From the NCBI GenBank assembly GCA_914767715.1, contig OU612074.1, positions 7,581,501 through 7,645,500 of the forward strand: DNA of 64,000 nucleotides. Direction: 5' to 3'. Source of the DNA: Membranipora membranacea (Eukaryota > Bryozoa > Gymnolaemata > Cheilostomatida > Membraniporidae). Below the pieces are notes generated by a model. The model did no database searches. It was not told the origin of the DNA and worked only from the letters and a program-made list of their open reading frames with translations. Of the stretch, positions 36,840 through 50,200 are shown piece by piece. A program made the translations under genes and the position numbers. The stretch's first letter is position 1; every line of letters starts with the position of its first letter.

Positions 36840-38607
36840 TGGAAAATTCCTAGGTTAGGTGTACTTACTGATATCCTTTACGAAAGGGTTAACGTCCTTC
36901 CCAGAACTTGTCAGCCATGACACTGTTAAATTTATTGATGGGAGATACGATCATGATCATCTTGCTTTAAATTAATGATCGATATATCATTATGGGGATG
37001 ATTCAAAGCCTTTGCGCTTAAATGATTTTGATCCATGATGGTGAAGAAGACTCAGGAATACATGATGTTCTCATATAATGGAGAGGGGGGGGTTAACCAT
37101 CTGTGAGACTAAGACCTTGAATGACTGATGCCACTCAGGGAAACGTGTGCTCTTTGAATACTGTACGGCTGATAGACAACTAATCTCAGCATTGTCACTT
37201 AATGGGCAAATAATTAGCACAAACTGATGTTCAAAACCAGGGTATGAAATTTATCATCAGCAGGTGATGAGATCATTATTTTTAAGTAGTAAGACAGTAA
37301 CTACTTCACTATATCAACTAGATCATTAATTTCTACCCTCATAGTTTGAGCAAATTATTCGCCAATAAGAGGGCAATGCTAAGATTGTGGCCTCATTTTG
37401 TTAGTTTTGAACTCTTCATAATTCCCTGAGCGGCAGCAGTAGTTTAAGGTGATACCAGGGATACCTGGTGATACTAATAACCATCCTTTTAAGGCAGAGC
37501 AGACAATCCTTTCTACTTTGGATGGAGCGGCTCTCTCGGATTAATCGAAGTGCTTTAGTTTTTACTGATGCTATGTGGCATAAATTCTTTTATTGGATTC
37601 TCACTATGCACGATAACACCGTGAAACTAAAATAATAAGGTTAACATATAACATTTTTGTAAAGGTTTTGAGAATTTTGATATAAAATGAGTGATGTAAA
37701 ACAAATTAATCTTGAGAACAGCACAGCTGTAAAACAATTGGAAGACTAAACATTAGATAACAATGGCCCATAATTAGTGCAAATTATTCTAAATCTAATT
37801 ACGCAAATTACAAATAAAAACAGGTTATTCCTGGATTGTGAAATATATAACGACAAAAAGATAAAATGTAAATTTACCTTGATTGCACCATCCAAGGATA
37901 GGCTATTTTGTGGTTGCTGCTTATGTAAGGGCAGCTGAGTATAAGTATTGAGATATAAAATATTATTCGTATAATTCAGAATAAAATATAATGTCAGAGA
38001 AGTACCAGAATAATTCTGATTTTACAATACTTCGCGTCCAGGTTTCACATGTTGTATGTTGTGCTGCTGGAGACGTAATGATGAAAAATTGCCGAAAACT
38101 TAGTTAAAAAACAAAATGAATTGAGTCCTTCACTATCAGACCATCTCTGGATTTACTGCAGTGAAATCATGCAGTGCAGTGTATTGAAATTTGGTTTTTA
38201 AAGATGCTTGATATGAAGAGTTTGTTATTGTTTGCAATTAAAATATTGCAATGGAATTTTAGGTCTATAAAAATGTTAATTTATACTAGGGTTTGTTCCA
38301 TACCACAGATCTTAGATTTATCAGTAAACATGCCTGGAAAATCATAATAAAATTTAACTAATTAGACATAGTAGGGTTTCTTACACACCACAGATCTTAG
38401 ATTTATCAGCACAGGGACAGTAAACAAGCTTGGATGATCTTGATGAAATTTAACTAATTATTGATAGAACATTACATTGGAGATTAACTTGAGCATACCG
38501 TGGTCAAATACAGTGACAGAGAAAAATCTGTAAAAATGAACCTCAAGGCTTCCTACTATCTCAACATCAACAGCAATCTCAACAAGGAGGGAATTTGAAT
38601 CCTCCAA
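36840..38607 (+). pseudogene. Third GCLC-like fragment (intron 1 and split exon 2)
   Basis: The segment at 36840-36930 (GTGGAAAATTCCTAGGTT through CAGAACTTGTCAGCCATG) matches, in inverse orientation, intron 1 of GCLC copy 1 (about 30405-30490). Exon 2 follows in two pieces: 37491-37527 (RADNPFYFG) and about 38491-38605 (TVVKYSDREKSVKMNLKASY, then YLNINSNLNKEG). The two are separated by about 0.96 kb of unrelated DNA. The second piece ends in TGA where a donor should be, and the acceptor is eroded. No other exons were found. It is closest to copy 1 and points away from it, so it is a head-to-head duplicate remnant. Confidence 0.7.
38290..38465. repeat. Two tandem units of about 85 bp
   Basis: CCACAGATCTTAGATTTATC and AAATTTAACTAATTA each occur twice about 85-90 bp apart. 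They lie inside the sequence that splits exon 2 of the third GCLC fragment. Confidence 0.55.
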
Positions 38608-39888
38608 TTAGTGTTATGAACACTCAAGATGTCATGTATGGGTATGTACAAGAATGGGCCTGGATAGAGATGGATAGTTAAGGATTATTCACTGTTATTA
38701 TTCTGTATGGCTGGAGTTGTCTGTTCTCTATGTCTGAACAGATAACTCATGGGTCATTTACCATTATTATTTGTATTACCATTGACAGATTAACATCAGA
38801 CTGAGACATTTCACGACCGCATTCAATTTGAAATGCATAATCAAAATATTGCTCAGTATAAATGACGGAGGAAGTTCTGATGATGAGCAAACGTAACCAT
38901 AAAAATGATATTGGGTTTGGAGAATAAAAGAAGTTATTTGACATTTTGTTATTTTATGGAATCTCTATGATGGTGGAAATATCCATAATCTCTGACCTGA
39001 TTCACGGTATCTTTGATGGGAGAGAGTTATCCCTAGTACAATGCTAGGACCCTATTGGGTTGTTACCACTGATTTAAACTTGAAGTTTTTTAACATTTGG
39101 TTGTTTGTTTTTGTGTTGACAGAAAGTTCAATCACCTGCCATACGGATAATCAGCCAGAGAGTAAAGCTCCAGTAATAACGGAATGATTGTGTCACAAAG
39201 AAATGAAAGTGTGAGTATGACAATATTAAAGGGGAAAATTTGGGCTTTTAAAATGAATTCTGTCAGCAAAGCAAGTAGAACATCAGGATGCGCTTGAAGC
39301 GATAGCTCTGTAGGTTGACTTTACGCAATTAGATCCAATTAGATAATTAATTAGAGGAAGAATTTCATTGTATTACTACACTCAGCACTAGCAGTACAAA
39401 CAACCATGTTCTTATGTTGAAATCATGTCAGAATTTATGCAATTATCCAAGGAATAATGGATGAAAACATTATCCAGACTGAAAATGTTAAGCTGTATGG
39501 CAACAATAGCCGAATCTAAATTGTTTTCCAAGCCACAAACCTGTATCCCTTCAGCTGCATTCGCGCTAAGTCAACTGTCAGATTTTCCTATCAGATTCTG
39601 CTTTTATATCCGCTATTTTTGGTTGCCCCAAATGATAGCTGATATAAAGCAAAATCTGATCTGAAAATTTTATGGAAAACTCTGCAGTGTAAATTTACCT
39701 TTAGACCAATCATGTTACTGGTCGAGTCACTTGAACTTTACACGCATAGTTCAGATGCTGATCTGGTATATATGTCACGAGTTTAACCAAGCTACAAATG
39801 TGTTAATTGGTCTCTGCTGCCCTCCAAACATAAAAGTCGGTTATCATATACACCTTGTTCTGTTTTATTTTTGAGTGCATCGGCCTAA

Positions 39889-39935
39889 CCAATGCGTTGG
39901 CTCTGATTGGCTGATGGCTGATTGGCCCTGATTGG
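39889..39935. promoter_or_regulatory. Cluster of CCAAT / ATTGG motifs
   Basis: One CCAAT (39889) and three ATTGG (39906, 39921, 39931) lie within 47 bp in repeats of CTGATTGGCTGA. Further CCAAT copies follow near 40090. The cluster is about 230 bp before the LINE coding region, so it could belong to that element's 5' end. Motif match only. Confidence 0.35.
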
Positions 39936-42900
39936 CTGATAGTGGGGACAGCTGGACCAGGTCAGATATACTTTCCTGAAAGTACCTGTAATTGACCAAA
40001 TGTCCTAAATAAATTAGTTACATTTTTACTATACTATTATCAATTGGTATTTTTGTTGAACTGCCATTGGCTCTTTTCCCCACTAAAACAACCAATCAGA
40101 TCAGAGCCACTTCAATGTTTTAGTGCTAGCCCACGCTCAGTGATTAAATCAGCGGTGATGACATTAAAGAATCTCTTGCTCAAATAGAAACTAAAATGAA
40201 TTCTGTCCAAAACCTTGTCTGTGAGAATATCAAACTGACCAAATCTGAGACAATCAAGCCCGATACCGCAGAACCCTGGTTTACTGAAATTAAACAAACT
40301 GTTGAAAGACTGGAAACCAACGCCCAATCCCAACTGTAACAGAAAGAGAAGGAAGAGCGTGCCCACAGTGTTATCATACATGGCTTAAAAGAGAATAACA
40401 ATACCATGGAAGAGCTTATGGAAATATGTGATATTTTAAGTTTCAATCGTGAGTCCCTGTTAAAGTTCTCTAGACTAGGTAGACGTATCATTAACCTCCC
40501 CAACTCTGACAAAATAAGACCAGTTAAAGCCACCTTTAATTCTGAGATGACTAAAAACGATTTTATGTATAGATACAACACCGGGGAAAATAAAGCATCA
40601 ACATTTTGTACACAGACCTTTCTCCTGAAGACTATAAACTTAAAAAACTGAGGGACGAATTTAAATCAACTCACTCAGACAAAATGTTTCAAGTAAGAAA
40701 TGGCTCTATTTACTCTAAGTCTAAAACTTCCAGGTCAGACCGCTGGTCCAAGTTTGCCCATGACTCTGATACAATTGCTTCAGAATCTCTCCGAGACCCT
40801 AGCGAGACTAACACCACAACTGATAAAAACACAGCTGGCCATTAAATATATACAAGTCATACTTACCACTTTACTGCTAATTAACCTGTCCAACTCAACT
40901 AACATGGCAGGACAAAAAGATTTAAAAGTAATATCTTGGTATTGTAATGGTATCGGGGGTAAAATACATAAAATTTCCTTGCTATTAGGTCAGCAATCGC
41001 CAGATATCTTTTGCTTATGTGAAACAAAACTTGATTCATCAGTTTCCGATAATGAGTTAACCAGAGACTACACTCTGTACCGAGGTGATCGAACCGACGG
41101 ACTCGGACGTGGAGGTGGAGTCCTTATAGGCCTATCCAATAAATGTCCCTTTGTTGTTAGTAGAATCAGTGTCTCACACCCTAGGGAAATCATTGCCCTT
41201 GATTAATCAATCTGTGGATACTCTTTCACTATTGCATGCTATTACCGTAGGCCCTGTATAAAACAAGTAGAAGATATAGTAAATTGGTATTATGATCAAA
41301 CCAATCCGAACATTGTTATGGTTGGGGATTTTAACCTTCCTGACATTGACTGGAATGATAGTCACAGGCCTGTTCTTAAAACAACAAGAGAAACTAATTT
41401 GCATCAATTGTTCGTAGATTTTATAATTTCGAATAATCTTTCTCAGGTTATCAATAAACCTACTCACGACAAAGGTAATACACTCGACCTAGTTGTTACC
41501 AATGTAGCTACCACTAACCCCTGAGTTGAGTAATCCTGCTCTGACAATTTTATTATCAACTTCAATGTGTTAGGGGATAATGTTATTAAAAGGACAGCAT
41601 CTTTAACCAAACCGAAACAATATTGCGGCGGTTTGAAAAGGCAGACATAACGATCATCACCATGGACTGTTACTCCCTATATTGTATTATCACCTCAGAT
41701 ATCTCTAAGAAACGTAGCGCTGGACAATTATGGTATAATCTCAAATCTGGAATACTTCATGTAGCACATTCCATTATCCCAAATATACAAATTTCGAAAG
41801 AAAAAATCAGAACTTTGGATATCCCAAGAAACTAAAAGGGAGATCAGAAAAAGAAAAGACCTCCACCTAGCTTGCCTTAAAGATCGCACCCCGCACAACA
41901 TTTTTAAACATGCCACCCAGTCCCGGTACTGCAAGAAACTGTGTAACAGGGACTATAATAGTTATATAAACCAACACATATGCAATACCTTAGAGCAGAG
42001 TGATTCAAAACCTCTTTATCGGTTCATAGCAAGTAAAAAAGGCAGCTCAAATACTGTACGCCAACTAGACAACATCCCCCCTAACAACAATACTGCTATA
42101 GCTGAATCTTTTGCGGACTCCTTTGCTTCTGTCTTTTCTAATGATGATGGTAATATCCCTCCCTGCAACTCCCCTCAAACTAAATCATCTCCTATACAGT
42201 TCGATCCTCAGGGAGTCCTAACACAGCTCACCAAACTCGATCCACGAAAAGGTGCTGGCCCGGATGAGCTTTCCCCTGCACTTCTAAAATATCTAGCACA
42301 GTATATATATGAGCCCATGGCAAAGGATTTCCCATACTTTTACGATACTTCCCAGACAACACAAGACTAAAAAATAGCTAACATAGTACCGATCTTCAAG
42401 AAAGGAAGTCGTACAGACCCGCTGAATTACAGGCCAATATCACTCACTTCTATAATATCGAAAAATCTTTGAGCAAATCGTATCACATAATATTAACTGT
42501 TTCCTAGAATCAAATGACCTGTTTTACCTACATCAACATGGTTTCAGGACAAATCATGGCTGCGATACTCAGTTGTTGAATACCGTAAGTGAATTTATAG
42601 ATTACTTTGACAAAATGATACCGGTTGATCTCGCTGTCCTGGACTTTTCAAAGGCCTTTGACGTTGTGTCTCACCAAAAACCAATGGTTAAACTGCTGAA
42701 TATCGGAATAGCTGATATAACAGTCAAATGGATTTTTCATGGCTTCAGAGACGCCTTCTCTCAGTTTGTGTCAATAATGTCAAATCGGCCACTAGACATG
42801 TGACCTCAGGAGTGCCCCAAGGCAGTGAATTAGGACCATTGTTATTTAATGTGTACATAAATGACATGCGCTCTGCGGTAGCCAACAGCATGCTCAAACT

Positions 42901-43279
42901 ATATGCAGATGATTCCTTGTTGTACAAACCAATCACAACACCTGCTGATTCTAGTTTATTTCAGAATGACCTAGACCATCTTATAGCTTGGGCAGACAGT
43001 TCTCAGATGAAGTTCAATATAAATAAATGTGAGCATATGACAATGCAACGCTCCACTGTAAATCCTCTAGTGTCACAATACAGTATGAATAATGACCCCT
43101 TACAATGTGTTGACAAAGTACTATACCTTGGTGTCACGATTGACAATAAACTGTCATTCGATCAACATATAATAAACTTTTGCTCAGAAGCTAATAAATT
43201 ATTACACATGCTATGGCGCTGTCTAAAAAAGGCTAAAAGTAAAACCAGAGCCATAGCTTATAAAACAGTCTGTCGCCCT

Positions 43280-43363
43280 TAGACTGAAACAACAGTCTCT
43301 ATTTTTGTGCTCGACGGCCCTTCGGCCCGTTGGGAGTGGTAGCAGGCCTGTTGTTTCAGTCTA
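43280..43363. mobile_element. 84-bp palindromic MITE A, 9-bp target duplication
   Basis: The ends are TAGACTGAAACAACAG and CTGTTGTTTCAGTCTA. It is flanked by TGTCGCCCT (43271-43279) and TGTCGCTCT (43364-43372), nine bases with one mismatch. It is near-identical to the reverse complement of element B. Confidence 0.8.
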
Positions 43364-43407
43364 TGTCGCTCTATACTAGAATTTGCGACCCACACCTGGT
43401 CTCCATT

Positions 43408-43492
43408 TAGACTGAAACAACAGGCCTGCTACCACTCCCGACGGGCCGAGCGAGCCGCCGAGCACAAAGATAGAGACTGCTGTTTCAGTCTA
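43408..43492. mobile_element. 85-bp palindromic MITE B, 9-bp target duplication
   Basis: The same termini as element A in the opposite orientation (AACAGGCCTGCTACCACTCC near the left end). It is flanked by an exact GTCTCCATT on both sides (43399-43407 and 43493-43501). Only 44 bp of LINE sequence separates A from B. A nine-base duplication fits Mutator-like or similar cut-and-paste transposases. Confidence 0.85.
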
Positions 43493-44267
43493 GTCTCCAT
43501 TTAAATTGAAAAACATCAATATCATAGAAGGTATAAATAAAAAAGCCTTCAGGTGGACACACTGTAAGAGAAAACGAGGCCATATTACTGAGCTCATGAC
43601 ACAATTTAATTGGGACACCCTAGCACAAAGACGTGTTAATGCAGACCAAAAAATGTACTTTCGTATGCTTTCTGGTAGTGCCGCTATAGACCAAGATCGG
43701 TTCTCCCTTTATTTTGCCGAGTCTCACAATACCAGACATGGTGCTATTAAGGGCAATATCAACACCAAAACTGCCAAACATTCATATAAACATCGCATCC
43801 ATAAACTTGTCTAATGATTCTAGCTGTTTTGCCTAACTGATTATAAGACTGACTCTGCTTCATAACATCTGAAGCTGTGCTGTGGATATTTAATTATTTA
43901 TTTACTTATTAATTTATATATTTATTTGTTTTTTTTCTCTTGGCGGTAGCTAGCTATTGAGCTTTGAATCGAAGCATAATTAACTATGTTCTTATCTCGT
44001 AGACAAACCGGTTTTCTTCCTTACTACTGATAATTTAAACAATTGTTCAAACACGACTGCATCTTGATAAAGGAGTCAAAGCGCTCCGAATGAGATTAAT
44101 TAGATGAGAGATGAGAGATGAGAGACTAAACCTTACATAATAGCGGTTGTTATTGTATTGCTTGGATTATTATTACAACTAATTGTTTATGTTACATGTT
44201 ACTCATGCAAATACCTGCAGTCTACGGTATGCGGTGCTTGTGTGCCGTTCTGTAGACAGGTGCAGTC

Positions 44268-47200
44268 ATGAATAGAAATCGTAAAAGGCTTTCTTGGAAA
44301 GAGATTCAAAATCATGCAGAATATATCAGACATCATGTTGTCAAACAACTTCTCAGACTTTTCTCTTCTCAAAAAGGTAAGACATGGTTACTTCATTTGC
44401 CTTGAGATACAAAAGCTCTTTACAAATTGTTATAGCTATCAAACTCCATATCAGGAATGGGATGATGAGTTTATTAATGACAATCCAGGGGCCAGTTTAG
44501 AACAATCCCATCAATGTGTGTTTTAACTGAATAAGGTTATGCTGCTACTTTTATTCCATGAAAAGAATTTAATTCAGTGATAGTAACAATAATTGTATAG
44601 GTATTTTCAAAAACATTCAACTTGAAATTGATCAACATCACTGGCTGCATTTGCTCATTTTCATTAGAGATTTTTAATGATTTTATATCAGATCACAGTA
44701 TCTTGAGAAAAAAAGTTTTCCTAGATTTAAGGGCTTTGGGCCTCGCTGCTCGATCGAAAGCCTGCATAACATTTTTGAATTTTTTTCATATATATGTAAC
44801 GCCTGAGCCATTTTATTTTTTTGGTAATCTTCTGTAACAATATACCACATATTTCTTTTAAAACATTATAATGGCTTGGTGAAGTTAATTTTCTTGAATA
44901 AGCAAGCAGCTACCTAAACAAGAGAAATATTAGTGAAATTGAACTGTGGGATGCCCAAATATAATTATAATGTGATTCTTCTTGAAACTTACCATGCAGC
45001 TTTTAACAAATAAATGATGATTCCTTGAATTAATAACGCTGTTAATTTTACCAAGACTCCTATGTTTTAGGTAGCTGTTCGATTATTTAGGAATCGTGTG
45101 ATATATGTGGAGGCAGCTGCTTCCTAAATTTGTAATTGTAAGTAAAATTTTCAGACATTTTTTTGTCACCATATCGGTCAAATTTTTGGTGTTCCGAATA
45201 AATAGATCAATTGTAGTTAGCTGAAACCAAGGAGTCTTTACAGCAAAATGTTTAATATTTGTTTCCTTAATGGCTAATATAAAATGAAATCATGGTCTCA
45301 TCTGCAAATGATCAAGGGCGATCACTCCGAAAAACACAACAAAGTGTCTTATCACCTCATTGCTTTGGTCTTTAGGTAGCATTGAATTATCTATAAAGGG
45401 TCATATCCTGGTTTATTATTTTAATGATGAGGTCTACGATCTAAAACCACCCTGCAAAAGCTAAACAAAGATATTCATTATTAGTATTATTAATGGAAAC
45501 GAAGGTATAAAATAAATCTGAAGTCAAGGTTCATCCGATTCATCCAATAGTTTGATTGCCGTCTGAGCTCTATGTAGTGTTTGTAGCACAGTAATTTAAA
45601 AAGTCATCAGTGATGTTGAGAAAGCTCATTATTTAGTAGTTATTATTGGGAGTTTCATGTTTTAACAGCAATGGTGGTTTTTATTTCAGACAGGGGAGAT
45701 GATCCCTTTTACTTCGGGGACGAGACCGAGTACACCTTGATCAATTTCTGTGAGAAGGAAAAATCAGTAAAAATTAACCTAAAGGCTCGATATTATATAA
45801 ACAAGATAAACGACCTTGAAAAGGAGAGCAAGGTAAGAGGATCAACCAGTTGGATCTCCTTGTCACAATAAAGTGTATGGTATTTTTTAATTCATCAATC
45901 AATCCTGTTTGTGAGGGTTATATTCAACATTTGTTTATTGGATTAAGTATCACCAAAGCACACCAATGACTGACTCAAAGTCATTACATTTCGTTTAGCT
46001 ATAAAACAGCTTTCTTGATAATACATTTGGTTTCACAATAAAATGATCATAGATTGAGTCAATCTAGATGTTGTGTTCAAACATCTATCCCTTCCTTGTA
46101 GTGAATTTGAACGAGGCTTGAAATAAACAAATTTATCCGATATTAGCCACACCTCTGTCTGCCATCCTATTCGCAGACAAATTCTTTACAGCCTAGGTAA
46201 CAGTCTCACGTCAGGTGGCACGTGACAGATTCAATGATAAAGTTCATAAAACTATGACAAAAATTATTTCTGTATGATGTCTATATGGATGAGTGGGAGT
46301 TGTCCGAATAGTATTGTTACCAAGATGAACTGGTACAAGTATGTTGTCAGTAGCGCTCTAAGTCGACATAGCATTCATTGAATCGTTTACCAATTTTTCC
46401 AGGGATGTGAAAATTCTACACTGTCTGAAGAGTTGAGCCTTGGAACCATCGAGGGGATGCCACAACATCCTTACTGTGAGCCAGCACGGTGTGCGTGAAT
46501 TTTGAGCACAAGAAAATTGTGATTCAATAACGCCTGATTAACACCAACTAATCTGGTAGTAACACCTATATGTTTTACTAATCAACTGAACCTGAAAACT
46601 TCAAATTATTGTGGAAGAGTTGTGGTTATGCTCTCGCCCATTTCAAATCGAAAAATATGCTTGCATATCATCCAAGACAAGAGGTTATCACACATCCAGG
46701 AGCCGATTGTTACATTCAGATAAGTTTTGCTTTTGCTTTTTGCCGTAATACCTTAGTTATCCATTGACCTAGGAAAATGGTATCTCGAAAACAAAGCAGC
46801 AAAACTCTGAATTTTACAAATATTCAACAATAGAGAAAAACATCCTTATAATGTTTTCCCCTGTATTTCTTAAAGTTTGATAGTTGAGTTTTCGGCAGTG
46901 CAAACGGAAGTAAATTTATGGGTATAAGCTCGCTAACCACCAGAGAAAGCAACTCAAATAGTGATAAAAGGACCAAGCATGGTATTTTCTCTGATTTTCC
47001 ATGTACATGAAGAGTGATATAAATGTGTCATGTTATGGTTGAGACCATTGTGAACAACGCATCACCATATTAGTGAATAACAGCATAGAAATGAACTTTC
47101 AAAGACCCCTTCATATAATTACGCCAAATAAATAAATAAGTATGTGTCTGCCAAGTAAAATAGTGAATATATAGAGTTTTGAAAACCAGATGGTTAAAAG

Positions 47201-50200
47201 TTTAAGACTTGTCATGAAAAAGCTTAATTAATGATTGGAAGAAGGACGATTGCTCCAAGTTATAGAGAGTGTGTACATCTATCACCTTATTGCAGATGAT
47301 TACAACCAGGTAGAAGATAATATGCGAGAAAGAAGACAATATCTAATCTCAGTGCTTGAAAACAAAGGAAAGAGTGTTCTGTTGATATCAGTGTTTCCAA
47401 GGATGGGATGCCCAGGATTTACAGAACCTGAGTATAAACCACACCCTGTAAGCCCATCTCAGTAAGTTCCACAAAATCGGATATTCTACTGACACCAGTA
47501 TAAAATGAAGACATAAAAAACAACCTTCATATTCCTTAAGAGAAAATTACTTCCAAAATAGTTTAAAAATTTTGCAAATCTTTCGTAAAGCATTTCACCA
47601 CGATATACTTTAAAATAAAAGGTCAAACATATGTCGACTGCTGTTTCCTTTTACCTGTTATAGTAGTAGCAGCGTTTGGCCTGCTTGTATCGCAGGTTTT
47701 CTCTCAATAATACAAAGCCTTGCCAAATATGGTCAGGGTATATAACATAGAATGTCTGTCCAAATGATTAAAATCTTTCACAACAATCTGATTTCAGGTC
47801 ACTGTATTTCCCGTTTGAAGCGATGAATCCCGACCCTAGATATATCTCGCTATATATGAATGTAAGGGATAGAAGGGGAGCTAGTCCAGCTATACACATC
47901 CCTGTGTATCGAGATGATAACACTTTCTTTCATCCAAAGACAATAGGACACTGCCCAGAGGGTTTGAGAATAGATAAGTAAGTTCCTTATTTATAATCAA
48001 AACTATATAGTCCTGTGAATTGTTCTTCTCAGATTCACGATAGCTTGTTGGCACTTGACGAGCAAGATAATAGAATAGAATAACAAATAGTTTCACAATA
48101 ATGTAGCGAATACATTTTTCCCAATCATTTCCTTGTCAGTACCGTGCAGCCACAATGTGTCAGAACAAAACCATGACTGAAAGGTTCCAATGAACCCACT
48201 GTATCAGCATGCAGCATTTTATAAGAGATTGTTGAAATTATTAATTAATTTATTTATTTTTGTCTTTATTTAATCAGATTGAGGTTGCATGTTTTCATTC
48301 ATATTGATGAATTCAAATACTAATTACTCAATTCAATCAAATTATTCTTCTAAGTATGATTGAATTTTACTAAACTTTATTATATTGAAATAAAATAATA
48401 TGTAAATAATGGATTAAATCAATTATGTAATTTAATTGAATTGATGTTGAATGGCTTTATTTATGTCAAGATCAATTCAAGTAGCAATTAACTCCATTAA
48501 ATTTAATAACTTATATAATTATAATTGACATTTTAATAAATTTTATTAAACTTTATTGAAATAATCATGATATGGATTAAAAAAATTTTGTTCTATTCAG
48601 TTTGAGCTGTATGGTTTTAATTTATGTTGATTTATTTGAAATACTCAATATCCAATAAAATTATTCACTAAAACTTATATGATCATAATTGAAATTCAAT
48701 AATTTTTTGTCATTAAATGTATTCAATATTGTGTATTAAATATAACAAGCAATAAATTTTAATAAAACATATACAAATAATTTAATTTAATATACGAGTA
48801 ATTTCTCATTTCACAAAAAAATCATGAATACATAAATATACAATAATTACTATTATTTATAATATAATAATAAAAATTTAATATATATCAACAGAATATC
48901 AATACATTAATATATAAATTTATAAATACACCCATTATTGTGGCGGTGTAATTTCAGCCATCCGAGACTACCAGATGGGAGAAAAATATTTCATGAATCA
49001 TCACCTCAACATAATTATTTTGTAGTCTATTTATATGTTCTTTCTACAGGCCGGGATATATATTGATGGAGTCGATGGGGTTTGCCAGTGTTTGCTGTAT
49101 ACAAATGACCTTTCAATCAAAGAATATCACTGAGGCTCGGTACTTGTATGATCAATTGGCAGCATTGACACCTATTATTGTGGCCCTGAGTGCTGCCTCA
49201 CCGATTCATGGAGGTTATCTGACGGACATAGATCATAGGTAAGGGAAAATTGAGGATGGAGGCCACTGTTGACTGTCAATTATATTCACCTTAGAGGAGT
49301 CAACATTAACTAAAGTTAAGTTTAGCTAGATTTAGAGTGACTTGATGTTATTCTTGCTGAGGTGGAGTTTTTTTTATAAAGTAATTATGAGGTCAACTAA
49401 ATGTTTGCTAGCCAAACCACACCCCTCTATGGTATATTAATAGGTTTCGATGGAAGTTGTCCCAATTTGATAATTCAAACTATGGGAAATCATTCTTTTA
49501 ACATTGGTTATTGATGTTGGTTAAGATGTACATCAAGCTTTAAAAAAATCCGTTTTAATGGAAAGCAGAATCGCATATAAAGACGAAAACTTCGATTCCG
49601 CTTATCAAAACGAGGATTTGAAGACTAAGTTAGTGAGTGCTAGAACAAAACCTTGAATTTAGGAATGAGATTGAACAATTTCACCATCAGTGTAATCTGC
49701 AACAGTGCTCAAGGTAGTTGCCATAATAGATGACACACTCGCACACAGTGCACTGACATGGAATCGCATTGATTTATTGAATGCCGTTTTTTGCCCCGGG
49801 CCGTTTTCTCCCGAGGGCCGTTTTGGGACGACACCCTACTGGTGAGCCATGCATAAATGTTATAGATGGAGTGTTGTTAGCCAAGCTTATGATGATAGAA
49901 CATCTGTTGAGAGAGGTACTGCTCCAGATGTTGATGGACGCAGACGTCCTGTCGCCAGGAGGCGATGGAGCTCCATCAACTGCTATTTATCACAAAAAGG
50001 CTCAGCTCATAATGATGTTCTAATTATACATGATCAAGAAACTGTCCAGCAACTTATCGGAGGTGAAATTTGAGATTGAGTTTCAAAAAACAAGAAATTA
50101 CCAATGAGCGTTTAATTAGCCAGGATGGATGGCATAGTGGTTGTGGTTGAGCTGGACAACCTGAGGGTTGCTGGTTCGAATCAGTTCAGTCACTACACAT

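Larger units (their letters stand above)
40120..44128 (+). mobile_element. CR1/L2-like non-LTR retrotransposon, decayed
   Basis: Domain order is ORF1-like (about 40160-40700, with RAHSVIIHGLKEN), endonuclease (about 40905-41520: ISWYCNGIGG, FCLCETKLD, VMVGDFNLPDIDW), reverse transcriptase (about 42200-43280: NYRPISLTSI, VLDFSKAFDVVSH, TSGVPQGSELGPLLFNVYIN, LYADDSLLY) and a C-terminal segment to 43814. Several stops and frameshifts interrupt it (for example at 41204 and 41522, and around 42460), so it is not autonomous. The 3' end carries repeats of GAGAGATGAGA, as in CR1/L2 tails. Two palindromic MITEs sit in the segment after the polymerase domain. It ends about 140 bp before the GCLC copy 2 ATG. 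Confidence 0.85.

Noticed and set aside
40112-40581. Minus-strand frames of 89 and 133 codons
   Set aside because: Shadows of the LINE ORF1 on the opposite strand.
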